64,000 bases of DNA from Bosea vaviloviae (lineage in GTDB: Bacteria; Pseudomonadota; Alphaproteobacteria; Rhizobiales; Beijerinckiaceae), in assembly GCF_001741865.1 (NCBI RefSeq), contig NZ_CP017147.1, positions 6,253,001 through 6,317,000 of the forward strand, in the 5' to 3' direction. The notes under the pieces are model-generated. The model was not told the DNA's origin. It did not search any database and was given only the letters and a program-made list of their open reading frames with translations. The translations under genes were made by a program, and so were the position numbers. Of this stretch, positions 46,195 to 54,035 are shown in pieces (the stretch's first letter is position 1; every line of letters begins with the position of its first letter).

Positions 46195-46748
46195 CGGTCG
46201 GAAAGGTCATCCTCCTCAACGGTGCCTCCAGCAGCGGGAAATCCACCCTCGCCCGCGCTGTCCAGGCCAGGATCGGCGAGCCCTTCTGGCACATCTCCAT
46301 CGACCATTTGCGGGATGCCGGCGTCCTGCCATCCGCCCGCATCAAGAGCGGCGAATTCAAATGGGCTGAGATCCGGGTTGGTTTCTTTGCCGGCTTCGAA
46401 CGGTCGCTGACCGCCTATCTCGACTGCGGCAACAATCTCATCGTCGAATACATCATGGAGAATCGCGACTGGCTGCAGCGAACCGCCCGGCTTTTGAAAG
46501 GATATGACGTGTTCTTCGTCGGCATCCATTGCTCATTGGAGGAGCTCGAACGCCGCGAGATCGCCAGAGCCGATCGACCGATCGGCGATGCCCGCCGGGA
46601 CTATCACGCCATCCACGCCTACTGCGCCTACGACGCCGAGTTCGACAGCAGCTTGCTGCCTGACGAGAACGCCGAGCGCTTGATCGCACTCTGGCAGACA
46701 CGCTCGGGCCCTTCGACCCTGGCGCAGTTCGCGGAGGCCGGGGCTTAG
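46191..46748 (+). CDS. P-loop phosphotransferase, chloramphenicol phosphotransferase-like
   Basis: A 185-residue P-loop kinase. The Walker A motif is LLNGASSSGKSTLARAVQAR, and Asp38 in WHISIDHLRD matches the catalytic aspartate of chloramphenicol 3-O-phosphotransferase. The LID-like segment contains REIARADRPIGDARRDYHAI, as in that family. Family members also include kinases of unknown small molecules, so drug resistance is not implied. The start is a GTG overlapping the stop of the HExxH gene, and GGAG lies upstream. Confidence 0.82.
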   Translation: MTVGKVILLNGASSSGKSTLARAVQARIGEPFWHISIDHLRDAGVLPSARIKSGEFKWAEIRVGFFAGFERSLTAYLDCGNNLIVEYIMENRDWLQRTARLLKGYDVFFVGIHCSLEELERREIARADRPIGDARRDYHAIHAYCAYDAEFDSSLLPDENAERLIALWQTRSGPSTLAQFAEAGA

Positions 46749-46776
46749 AGCGCGATCAATTGAGTTGGAAACACGC

Positions 46777-46922
46777 CGTCATTCCGGGGCGACCCGTAGG
46801 GTCGAGCCTGGAACCCAACCACTGCGGTTGCCAGTGAGGGCGCGACCAGCGTCGCACTTTGCCCGTCTGCACCTGAGGATATGGGTTCCGGGCTCAGGCC
46901 TTCGGCCTGCCCCGGAATGACG
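46777..46922. repeat. Palindromic intergenic repeat, family A
   Basis: A 146-bp element from CGTCATTCCGGGGCGACC to GCCCCGGAATGACG, with inner arms GGAACCCA and TGGGTTCC. It lies downstream of the phosphotransferase gene and can terminate transcription from it and from the convergent small secreted protein gene. Confidence 0.85.
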
Positions 46923-47007
46923 ACGTGGGTCCGAGTATGAATATCAAACACCCTCCGGCCCCTCGGGGGAAGCGAGGGGCCGGATCAATGCGGGCCATGC
47001 TTGCCAC

Positions 47008-47307
47008 TCAGTAGAGCGAGCAGACCTTGCGGTAGCCGACGACCTCGCCGAAGCGGTTGACGCGCTCGACCATCTCGCAGCGACGCACCGGAGCATCCTC
47101 CTCATAGACGGGCTCGGCATAGGCGCGGTTGGCGGAGGCCGCGAGCAGGCCGCCGACGGCGAGCGCTCCGACGATGCCGGCGCCGACGCCCCAGCCATGG
47201 CCGCGATGGCGCGGATACGCTTCGGCGCTGCCCGCGCCGGCGAGAATGGCGGTGGAGAGGGTGAGGGCGGCCAGAGCGGCGGTCGCGGTCTTCTTGAAGC
47301 TGGTCAT
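47008..47307 (-). CDS. Small secreted glycine-rich protein, function unknown
   Basis: A 99-residue protein with a signal peptide (MTSFKKTATAALAALTLSTA, cleaved near GSAEA). A His/Gly/Arg-rich patch (PRHRGHGWGVGAGIVGALAV) and a C-terminal pattern with two cysteines follow (RRCEMVERVNRFGEVVGYRK then VCSLY). Proteins of this shape are frequent in Hyphomicrobiales and have no assigned role. The ATG at 47307 is chosen because of the signal peptide and GGGAGATACC upstream. A longer frame to 47361 is not supported. Confidence 0.75.
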   Translation of the reverse strand: MTSFKKTATAALAALTLSTAILAGAGSAEAYPRHRGHGWGVGAGIVGALAVGGLLAASANRAYAEPVYEEDAPVRRCEMVERVNRFGEVVGYRKVCSLY

Positions 47308-47440
47308 GATGGTATCTCCCGAGGTCCAGTCGGCGGCGAACCATTCGCCCTCCATGAGCATTGGTCGCGGCGGGGCGTTGAGAGGTTCAAAGGGAGGCGA
47401 TTATTTTTTCGGAGGCTCGATCCGCCCGAACAACCTCGCC

Positions 47441-47477
47441 GTCATCCCGGACAAGCGCCGAAGCCGCGCAGATCCGG
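47441..47477. repeat. Left half of a family A palindrome, interrupted by IS110 element
   Basis: It begins CGTCATCCCGGACAAGCGCC and stops at GATCCGG, exactly where the intact copy at 4352 goes on with AATCCATC. The other half resumes at 48588 beyond the insertion sequence. Confidence 0.85.
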
Positions 47478-47496
47478 CAACTGTGTTGTTTGGTGG

Positions 47497-48423
47497 TCAT
47501 GATTGGAATGCGGTGCGGGTTTTGAGCATGGCGTTGAGGGTTACGAGGAGCTTTCTTGCGACGGCGATGATGGCGACCTTGGCGGCGCCGCTTCGGGCGC
47601 GGATGGCGTCGTAGAAGGTCTTGAAGCGCGACGATGTCCGGATGGCTGCGAGGGCTGCCATGTAGAGGGCTTTGCGGACGCGCCGCCTTCCGCCCTTGAT
47701 CATGCGCTGTCCGCGCCTGCGCCCGCTGTCGTTATTGAAGGGGGCGAGGCCGGCGAGTGCGGCGACGGCCTTTGGCGAGACGTGTCCGAGCTCGGGCATC
47801 AGGGCGATGAGGGTGGCGGCGGTGACGGGTCCCACGCCAGGGGCCGAGCGCAGCAGGGCTTGCGCCCTGGCCAGCGTCTCGTCGGCCTGCAGGGCTTCAT
47901 TGACGAGGCGCTCGAGCGTGACGATCTCGGCGTCGAGCCAGGCGAGATGACGGGCCAGACTGCCGGAGGGATCTTTTCCTTCGCTGTGGCGGACGCGCTC
48001 GGCGGCGCGCATCTCGACGAGCTGGTCGCGGCGTTTGTGAAGCTGCGCCAGAGCGTTGCGGGCAGGGTCGCAAGCCGGGTCGGGCATGAGCGCGAGGGCG
48101 CGCGCCATCGCCGCGAGCATCTCGGCGTCGATCGTATCGGTCTTGGCCAGGCGGCCGGTGGCGCGGGCGAAGTCGCGGGCGCGCCCCGGGTTGATCCGGG
48201 CGAAGCGGCAGCCCGCCTGCTCCAGGGCCTGGCGCAGCATGCGGTCATAGGGGCCGGTCGCCTCGAAGGCGATGAAGCAGGCCTGGGCGTCGAGAGATGA
48301 CAGCCAGGTCGCGATCGCCTCGCTCGTATTGGCGATCCGAAGGCTCGTCCCGCTCGTCTCATCGAACAGGTCGAGATGGCTTTTGGCGATATCGCAACCG
48401 ATGAAGCAGGGGTGTATGGTCAT
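47497..48423 (-). CDS. IS110-family transposase (DEDD/serine recombinase)
   Basis: A 308-residue RNA-guided-type recombinase. The RuvC-like DEDD residues are visible as Asp11 (FIGCDIAKSHLDLFD), Glu54 (FEATGPYD), Asp96 and Asp99 (KTDTIDAEML). The C-terminal Tnp_20 domain has RSAPGVGPVTAATLIALMPE and Ser233 in APFNNDSGRRRGQRMIKGGR, which aligns with the catalytic serine region of the family. No frameshift or stop is present, so it is probably active. The start at 48423 follows AGGCACC, and a longer frame to 48471 runs into the structured non-coding end. Confidence 0.93.
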   Translation of the reverse strand: MTIHPCFIGCDIAKSHLDLFDETSGTSLRIANTSEAIATWLSSLDAQACFIAFEATGPYDRMLRQALEQAGCRFARINPGRARDFARATGRLAKTDTIDAEMLAAMARALALMPDPACDPARNALAQLHKRRDQLVEMRAAERVRHSEGKDPSGSLARHLAWLDAEIVTLERLVNEALQADETLARAQALLRSAPGVGPVTAATLIALMPELGHVSPKAVAALAGLAPFNNDSGRRRGQRMIKGGRRRVRKALYMAALAAIRTSSRFKTFYDAIRARSGAAKVAIIAVARKLLVTLNAMLKTRTAFQS

Positions 48424-48560
48424 GGTGCCTGTCCCTGTGCTGCGAGGTCCGGTGCAAGCGGCCTCGGTCAACTGTTCAGGATGGGGTCTGCAAAGGCGGG
48501 CGGGAGCCGAGCCGGAACACGGTGTTCACCACCTGGGATCCAACGGCTTCCCGCCCGCTC
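48424..48560 (-). ncRNA. Candidate bridge RNA of the IS110 element
   Basis: Read on the minus strand, this segment forms two stem-loops. The first has a perfect 10-bp outer stem (GCGGGCGGGA with TCCCGCCCGC) and an inner AGCCG/CGGCT stem, closing a loop with TTGGATCCCA on one side and GTGTTC on the other around a GGTG/CACC hairpin. The second has a CGAGG/CCTCG hairpin flanked by GAACAGTTGACC and GCACAGGGAC. TGGATCCC and GTTCCGG match the two sides of the target (the second at 6 of 7), and ACAGTTG and CACAGGG match the element ends. Transcription is not shown by the sequence. Confidence 0.65.
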
Positions 48561-48587
48561 CAATCATGACACACACCAAACACACAG

Positions 48588-48670
48588 GGATCCATCGGAG
48601 GGCCAATCCTATAAAGGGCCTGGCTCTATGATGGATCCCGAATCTCCACTTCGCTGCGTCCGGGATGACG
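48588..48670. repeat. Right half of the interrupted family A palindrome
   Basis: Starts GGATCCATCGGAGGGCC and continues through GGCTCTATGATGGATCCCG to GTCCGGGATGACG. Joined to 47441-47477 it restores a normal palindrome of about 120 bp between the small secreted protein gene and the S8 protease gene. Confidence 0.83.
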
Positions 48671-48696
48671 GCGCGGATGTAAGAGCCCGCCTCGCC

Positions 48697-50610
48697 TCAG
48701 GGCCGCGCCGCCGAGACCGGCAGCGTCCGCGCCAGGGCGGCCGGCGCATCGACGCGGCCGGCACCGAAGATCGGGTTGCGGCCCTTGCCGCCGAGATCGA
48801 TAGCGCTCTCCATCAAGAGCTTGCGCACGCCTTCCAGATCGAGGTCCGGGCGCTTTTCCAGGAGCAGCGCCACCAGCCCCGAGACATGGGCGGCCGCGAT
48901 CGAGGTGCCTGAGGAGAAGGCGTAGCGCCCCTCCGGCTCGGCCGCGAGCACATCGACGCCCGGCGCCGCGACCGCGATGTAGCTGCCGCGATTGGCCTGT
49001 GCGAAGGGCTTGTCCTGGGCGTCGGTTGCGGTGACGGCGATGACGTTGGGATCGGCGCCGGGATAGAGCGGGGCTGCATTCGCGCCGCCATTGCCGGCGG
49101 CCGCGACCGCGACCATGCCCTTGGTCTTGGCCCCAGCGAGCGAACGCGACAGCAAGCGGTCCTGCGGCCCGGCAAAACTCAGATTGACCACCCGCGCCCC
49201 CTCCCCCGCCGCCCAGTCGAGCGCCGAGAGGATGTGGTAGGTCGTGCCGTTGGCCGAGGCCGGAGCGCTGTTGCCGGAAAAGGCGCGCGCCGCGAGCAGG
49301 CGCGCAGCCGGCGCGACGCCCTGCAACTGCGCCTGCGCCATGATGGCGCCCGCCATCGCAGTGCCATGGGCATGGGGCGTGGTATCGCCGCCAACCGCGT
49401 CGAAACTGCCGGCGAGCACGCCCTGCAGTTCGGGATGAGCCAGATCCGCGCCGGAATCGATCACCGCCACGCGGATCTTTTCGCCACGCGCCAGTTTGTG
49501 GATGGCGTCGTAATGCAAGGTCTCGGCGACGTATTGCGGCTGCAATTCGCGCTTGGGCGCGACGGAGGCCAATGGCACGACCGGCGGCAATTCGGGCGAT
49601 GCGATGACGGGCGGAGCGGCCAGGACCGGCGCCGCATCCTCAGGTTTCGGCAGCGAGGCGACAGGCTCGGCGGCAGCGCTTGCAGCTTCAGGCACGGCTT
49701 GTGCGGCCTCGTCCTTGGGCGCTTCCGGCCTCAGTGCATCCTGCTGGAGCGTATAGAGGTAATTCGGCTGCGCGCTGGCGACGCGGGCATCGCCCGCCAT
49801 CTGCGACAGCACCGTGCGGGCGCTGCGGCCATCGTTCAAACGCGCCCGGATGATGGTCACGCCCGCCAGATCGAAGCGGCGGCTCGACATCAAGGTGGCG
49901 CGATGACGGCGCAGGACGGCATCGGCTTGAGCATTGGGCGCCAGCTCGACCAGGATCTCGTCGGCCACGAAACGGCGTTCGCTCGCGGCCGGGACGATGA
50001 TGGGCGGTTGCCCGGGGGTGGGGCGCGCCGTCTGCACCGGGGGCGGCGTCCGGCGCGCTGGCGCGGCAGCGCGCAGCGGAGCCGGCCGGCGCGGATGCCG
50101 CAGCACCGGCTCGTCGAGATCGTCACCGTCGAGGATGACCGGCCGCCTCGGCCGGCGCGGCAAAACCGGCTCGGGCTCATAAGGATCATAGACCGGTCGC
50201 CGCGCCGCCTGGTCGAGGATGATGCCGCCGATGATCCCGGCACCGATGCCGGCCGCGGCAGGCCCCCAGCCACCGCCTCGGCCCGGATAGCGCGGCGGGC
50301 GGCCAGGCCGCCCGGTCTCGACGCGCCCGCCTCGGCCGGGATAGGCGCGGCCGGCATCGGTGCCGGGATAGGTGCGGCCGGGTACGGCGCTCTCACGGGA
50401 TGTTGGAATCGCGGTTTGGCTGCGCAGCGCCGGCTGGGCGCGCGTGACGCCCTGCCGCGTCGCCGGATAGTTGAACTCGCGCCCGCCATAGGTCTGGGCG
50501 CCGAGCTCACTGACAGGTGCGATCAGGCCGAGCAGGAGCGCCAACGCGGCGCCATGCCGAAGGCGCAGACCTGCGCGGATACTGACGAAGCGATCGACAA
50601 AGCGTGACAT
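48697..50610 (-). CDS. S8 family (subtilisin-like) serine protease
   Basis: A 637-residue secreted protease. The first 35 residues form a signal sequence, then comes a Pro/Arg/Gly-rich low-complexity region, then a propeptide-like domain (FVADEILVELAPNAQADAVL onwards). The catalytic domain has Asp385 in RVAVIDSGADLAHPEL, His415 in HAHGTAMAGAI and Ser570 in FSSGTSIAAAHVSGLVAL, with the oxyanion asparagine in VAAAGNGGANA. All essential residues are present. It lies directly downstream of an anti-sigma and ECF sigma gene on the same strand, so it is probably the output, or the activating protease, of that stress circuit. The GTG at 50613 is an alternative start. Confidence 0.9.
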   Translation of the reverse strand: MSRFVDRFVSIRAGLRLRHGAALALLLGLIAPVSELGAQTYGGREFNYPATRQGVTRAQPALRSQTAIPTSRESAVPGRTYPGTDAGRAYPGRGGRVETGRPGRPPRYPGRGGGWGPAAAGIGAGIIGGIILDQAARRPVYDPYEPEPVLPRRPRRPVILDGDDLDEPVLRHPRRPAPLRAAAPARRTPPPVQTARPTPGQPPIIVPAASERRFVADEILVELAPNAQADAVLRRHRATLMSSRRFDLAGVTIIRARLNDGRSARTVLSQMAGDARVASAQPNYLYTLQQDALRPEAPKDEAAQAVPEAASAAAEPVASLPKPEDAAPVLAAPPVIASPELPPVVPLASVAPKRELQPQYVAETLHYDAIHKLARGEKIRVAVIDSGADLAHPELQGVLAGSFDAVGGDTTPHAHGTAMAGAIMAQAQLQGVAPAARLLAARAFSGNSAPASANGTTYHILSALDWAAGEGARVVNLSFAGPQDRLLSRSLAGAKTKGMVAVAAAGNGGANAAPLYPGADPNVIAVTATDAQDKPFAQANRGSYIAVAAPGVDVLAAEPEGRYAFSSGTSIAAAHVSGLVALLLEKRPDLDLEGVRKLLMESAIDLGGKGRNPIFGAGRVDAPAALARTLPVSAARP

Positions 50611-50675
50611 CACCTTCGCCCTCTTTCAGGTTTCACGATAGCACAACCGCTGTTTCGGCAGCGCATGATGCGGTG

Positions 50676-51359
50676 TCACGGTGCGGGCGCGACGAAGCTG
50701 ACGATGGCGCCCTCGGCCTTCATCCGCGCCGCGATGGCGTCGACTTGTGCCGGTGTCAGCTTCGCATCGCCGATGCGGACCTTGAAGAAGCCGTTGGCGC
50801 GCGGTCCGTCGACCACCGAAGCGTCATAGCGCTTGAAGAAAGCAGCGATGTCGCCGGCCTTGGCTTCGGCAGCGAAACTCAGGAGCACATAGCGGTCAGA
50901 GGATTGCACGCCGGGCACCGAGGCTGTCTCGAAACCGCCGCCACCGCCCCGTACGGCAAGACCGGTGATCGCCACGCCCTGGAGCGCGATCAACGCCAGC
51001 GCTGCCGCGCTGGCATAAGCGAGCCGACGCGGCGGCTGGGCCGCGAGCCACTGCCCGAACCAGCCCAGGAGGCCGCTCCTGGCGCGGGACAAGAGCGGCG
51101 CCTGCTTCGGCTCGGCCTCGATGCCGGCCATCAAACGATCGAGTGCCCGAGGTGACGGCGCACCGAGCTGCTCGTTGAACAGGATGGTCTCGGCCATGTC
51201 GTCGCGGATGATGTCGAGCCGCAGGCGCAGTTCGGGCTCAGCCTTGAGCGCCGTCTCGACGCGCAGCTTGTCGGCCGCCGAGATCCGGCCATTGGCATAG
51301 AAGGGCAAAAGCTGTTCGAGTTCGACGCGCTTCGGGTCGGTCGCGATATTATCGGTCAT
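50676..51359 (-). CDS. Anti-sigma factor (single-pass membrane protein)
   Basis: A 227-residue protein with a cytoplasmic N-terminal helical domain (ELEQLLPFYANGRISAADKL onwards), one membrane helix (YASAAALALIALQGVAITGL) and a periplasmic C-terminal domain of about 80 residues. No zinc-binding HxxxCxxC motif is visible, so it is a non-ZAS anti-sigma. GGGGAGGTACGCT precedes the ATG. Its place between the ECF sigma factor gene and the S8 protease gene supports the role. Signal sensing by the periplasmic domain is inferred. Confidence 0.82.
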   Translation of the reverse strand: MTDNIATDPKRVELEQLLPFYANGRISAADKLRVETALKAEPELRLRLDIIRDDMAETILFNEQLGAPSPRALDRLMAGIEAEPKQAPLLSRARSGLLGWFGQWLAAQPPRRLAYASAAALALIALQGVAITGLAVRGGGGGFETASVPGVQSSDRYVLLSFAAEAKAGDIAAFFKRYDASVVDGPRANGFFKVRIGDAKLTPAQVDAIAARMKAEGAIVSFVAPAP

Positions 51360-51530
51360 AGCGTACCTCCCCAACAGATCGTTCGAGCATTCGCCAGCAC
51401 GAGTCGACTGGCGTGGTTTTCGAGAACCGGAGCGGAGCGGACATCGGTCCGTGAGCACCGGAAGCGCAGAAAATCGCGCCAGACGGCCGCGATGGTGGAA
51501 TGCGAGATGGAGGAATGATGGCGCGGTCTG

Positions 51531-52091
51531 TCATGGCCAGCCCCGGTCGATGCCTGCCGCCTTGAGCAGTTCACCCAGCTTCTTGCGGGCGTGGAAAAGC
51601 CGCGTCTTGACCGTGTTCTCCGGGATGCCGACGATGCGGGCAACCTCCTCGACCGAAGTCTCGTGATAATAGACCAGGTCGATGACCTCGCGATGCTCGA
51701 GGCTGAGCTTGCCGAGGCAGGCGCGGATCGCCAGGCCCTTATCCTGCTTCTGCAGCACGATCTCCGGGTCGTCGGCCTCGTCCTCGATGCTTTCGGCGAA
51801 GTCGTCGTCGAGCCCGGCCTCGCGCCGCTTGCGCAGCAGCGAATAGGCCTTGTTGCGGGCAATCGCGAGCAGCCAGGTCGCGACCGAGGCACGCGCCTCG
51901 AAACGATCGGCCTGTCGCCAGAGATCCATGAAGACGTCACTGATCACATCCTCCGCCATCGTCTCGTCGCGGACGAGCCGCAGCACGAAACGGTAGACCC
52001 GAATTTGGTGCCGCGAGAACAGCACCTGCATTGCGAGCCGGTCGCCCGAGGCGATCCGCTTGACGAGGTCGTCGTCCGATTCCGTATGCAT
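51531..52091 (-). CDS. ECF-family RNA polymerase sigma factor
   Basis: A 186-residue sigma factor. Region 2 contains FSRHQIRVYRFVLRLVRDET and AEDVISDVFMDLWRQADRFE followed by ATWLLAIARNKAYSLLRKRR. Region 4 is LSLEHREVIDLVYYHETSVE followed by EVARIVGIPENTVKTRLFHA. The ATG at 52091 is used. The only purine-rich stretch (GAGGGCG) is very close to it, and a TTG at 52100 is possible. A GGAAC/CCGATT promoter-like pair upstream suggests self-activation. The anti-sigma gene follows after 171 bases. Confidence 0.92.
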   Translation of the reverse strand: MHTESDDDLVKRIASGDRLAMQVLFSRHQIRVYRFVLRLVRDETMAEDVISDVFMDLWRQADRFEARASVATWLLAIARNKAYSLLRKRREAGLDDDFAESIEDEADDPEIVLQKQDKGLAIRACLGKLSLEHREVIDLVYYHETSVEEVARIVGIPENTVKTRLFHARKKLGELLKAAGIDRGWP

Positions 52092-52169
52092 CGCCCTCAA
52101 GGCCTGGCATCCCGGCTCGCAAGAGTTGGTCGCAGCGAGCGCGTGAAAGGTTCAATCGGAAACGAGATT

Positions 52170-52197
52170 AATCGGCCCCACGCATTGCGCCAGTTCC
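52170..52197 (-). promoter_or_regulatory. Candidate ECF-type promoter of the sigma factor gene
   Basis: On the minus strand GGAAC (52193-52197) is followed after 17 bases by CCGATT (52170-52175), about 80 bases before the sigma gene. GGAAC is the common -35 element of ECF promoters. The -10 match is only approximate. Confidence 0.4.
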
Positions 52198-52261
52198 ATT
52201 TGTTGCGGGACAGGTGGAGCGGGTAACAATAAGAAGGCGTTGGCTCAGCGAGAGACGGATC

Positions 52262-52804
52262 GTGATCAAGACATTGATCGAAATGGCGTTCGCGGCGACG
52301 GCTCGATATCGGGAAACTGCCGACGAAGCGTTTCGCCCGAAGCTGCTGCCGCCTGAACCGTTCAGCAAGGGTGTTCCAACGCTGCAGGCCGGCGTCTATC
52401 GGTCCGTCAGCCCCATGCTGAAGGAGCGCTTCGAGCGATGCGGCCGCTGGACGGTCGCCAGCCACGGAGACTGGCTCTCGACAGCAGACATGGAGAGCCT
52501 TTGGTCGGAAGCCGATACGGCCGCCGACGCTCTCCTCTACGGGATAAAGCAGTCGCAGATCGCAGCGGCGGAGGGCTGGCCGAATGAAGCCTCCAGCCTG
52601 TTCCGGCCAGAACGGCTCTCCCTCTTTGCCGGCAGTGAGTACAGCTATGAGAGGATCTACCTGCTCTGGATCGAGTTCGAGGACGAGCCGGAACTCTGGG
52701 TTTACGACGCCAATGGCCAGTCCCGCTATCGTGACCTGTCGACTTATCTGCAGGCCTACCTCGCGGAGGATGTCAGCGCGGCCTCGCAGTCCTGGCGCGC
52801 CTGA
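52262..52804 (+). CDS. Hypothetical protein, weakly SUKH/SMI1-KNR4-like
   Basis: A 180-residue protein without signal peptide. The C-terminal half (SSLFRPERLSLFAGSEYSYE then RIYLLWIEFEDEPELWVYDA then STYLQAYLAED) recalls the SMI1/KNR4 fold, where a hydrophobic strand, an acidic strand and a final helix occur in this order. That family includes immunity proteins, but no toxin gene is adjacent, so the assignment is weak. The start at 52262 (GTG) follows GAGAGACGG. GTG at 52214 and ATG at 52283 are alternatives. It is divergent from the ECF sigma gene. Confidence 0.6.
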   Translation: MIKTLIEMAFAATARYRETADEAFRPKLLPPEPFSKGVPTLQAGVYRSVSPMLKERFERCGRWTVASHGDWLSTADMESLWSEADTAADALLYGIKQSQIAAAEGWPNEASSLFRPERLSLFAGSEYSYERIYLLWIEFEDEPELWVYDANGQSRYRDLSTYLQAYLAEDVSAASQSWRA

Positions 52805-52991
52805 GCACCGCTGGCCGAACTTCGCAGTACCCCTGCGGGATTCTCGGCACGGAAACCTCGTTTGCCGATGCCGTCATCCCGCTCGATGGCAGCCCGTATC
52901 CGCAGCCTCTTCGACGCGACCGGCGCAGCGAAACGGCTGGCGAAGTGCCTGCATGGTCGCCGCTGCGATGATCCAGCCGCGCAGCCCCTGA

Positions 52992-54020
52992 TCAGGACAA
53001 GACGAGATCGGGGGCGAGCGCCACCAGGAAGTTCGCGGCGTCGAACAGCGCGCCCGGCGCGAAGACACCGCCCTGTGCCGTCTCGGTGCTCAGGATTCGC
53101 TCAGCGGCTTCGACGACCAGAGGCGCCGTGATCGCATAGATGTCCCGCCCGCGGGCCGCCGCCCGGCGCAGCGTGCTTCCCCGGCGGATTTCGACCTCCA
53201 CGAGGAAGGTTTGCGCCGAGCGTCCCGACGCGTCGGCCGCGACCGGCGCAGGGGTGGCAGCGTCTCGAAGATCGCGCAGCGGCGCCGTGTTCAGATAGGT
53301 GTGGAGTTCGGACAGCTGCAGATGGCGCCCGATCAGGACCGCCTCGGTGAAGGGCAATTCGACCATCTCCTGTGCGCCAAAAGGTTCCGCAAACGTCCAG
53401 ACGGCATTCGGCGCCAGATCGGCCAGCGGCTGCAGCGTCCCACCGGAAAGCGTCAGGCGACGGGCCGTGTTGCGCCGCCCTGTGACGCGCGTCCCCTCGG
53501 TCGGCTCCCAACTGTCCAGAGCGATCCCGATGCGCGCCTCGTCGGCGCGGGACCAGTCGCCCATGGCGGCGGTCGCCAGGAGGTCGCTCAGGCCGCCATA
53601 GAAGCCCATGGCGGGGATGACGACGACACCGGCCGCTTCGGCGGCCGAGGCGTAGCGCGCAAAGGTCGCTTGGGCGCTGCCTTGCTCCGCCGTCACGTCG
53701 AGATAATGGATGCGCGCCTGCAATGCCGCCGAGACCAGGGGCTCGGCCGTGTCGAGGAACGGTCCAGCGCAGTTGATGACCGCGGCGGCCCCATCAAGGG
53801 CGCGGGCCAGCGAGGCGGGATCCTCGAGGCTGGCGACGACCTGTCTGACCCCCGCGGGGAAGCCGGCCGCCGCCAGCTTGGCTGCGTCGCGCCCTATAGC
53901 GATGGCCGTGAAGCCACGTCGCGACAGCTCCCGGACCACGAAGCGGCCGGTATGTCCGGAGGCCCCGTAGACCGCAACCGCCGGCCGGACGCTCTCTGCT
54001 CTCAAAAGCTGCTCAGTCAT
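52992..54020 (-). CDS. Saccharopine dehydrogenase-like NAD(P)-dependent oxidoreductase
   Basis: A 342-residue protein with an N-terminal Rossmann fold (VAVYGASGHTGRFVVRELSR, a GxxGxxG pattern), then AAVINCAGPFLDTAEPLVSA and a central HYLDVTAEQ motif as in trans-acting enoyl reductases and saccharopine dehydrogenase relatives. GGAGGAAAAC lies directly before the ATG at the normal distance. It is divergent from a TetR gene with two palindromic operators in the gap and so is probably its main target. The substrate is unknown. Confidence 0.85.
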   Translation of the reverse strand: MTEQLLRAESVRPAVAVYGASGHTGRFVVRELSRRGFTAIAIGRDAAKLAAAGFPAGVRQVVASLEDPASLARALDGAAAVINCAGPFLDTAEPLVSAALQARIHYLDVTAEQGSAQATFARYASAAEAAGVVVIPAMGFYGGLSDLLATAAMGDWSRADEARIGIALDSWEPTEGTRVTGRRNTARRLTLSGGTLQPLADLAPNAVWTFAEPFGAQEMVELPFTEAVLIGRHLQLSELHTYLNTAPLRDLRDAATPAPVAADASGRSAQTFLVEVEIRRGSTLRRAAARGRDIYAITAPLVVEAAERILSTETAQGGVFAPGALFDAANFLVALAPDLVLS

Positions 54021-54035
54021 GTTTTCCTCCGCGCT

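Larger units (their letters stand above)
47478..48589 (-). mobile_element. IS110-family insertion sequence (about 1.1 kb)
   Basis: The element consists of one transposase gene, a 19-base end after it and about 165 non-coding bases before it. The ends are defined by the interrupted host palindrome (GATCCGG on the left, GGGATCCATC on the right). They also share related subterminal sequences: CTGTGTTGTTTGGTGGTCAT (from 47481) and, on the other strand, CTGTGTGTTTGGTGTGTGTC (from 48587). Long upstream non-coding DNA is the IS110-group layout, whereas inverted subterminal repeats recall IS1111, so subgroup is open. Exact ends are uncertain by one to three G residues. Confidence 0.88.

Noticed and set aside
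46191..46748. Annotation as a true chloramphenicol resistance gene
   Set aside because: Only the P-loop and the catalytic aspartate are shared visibly. Many kinases of this family have other substrates, so only a family-level name is given.
47503..48300. A 265-codon frame on the plus strand within the insertion sequence
   Set aside because: It is antisense to the transposase gene, which has all catalytic residues of the family.
52805..52991. Short open frames between the SUKH-like and oxidoreductase genes
   Set aside because: The translations have no recognisable motif, no ribosome-binding site, and frame conservation cannot be judged.
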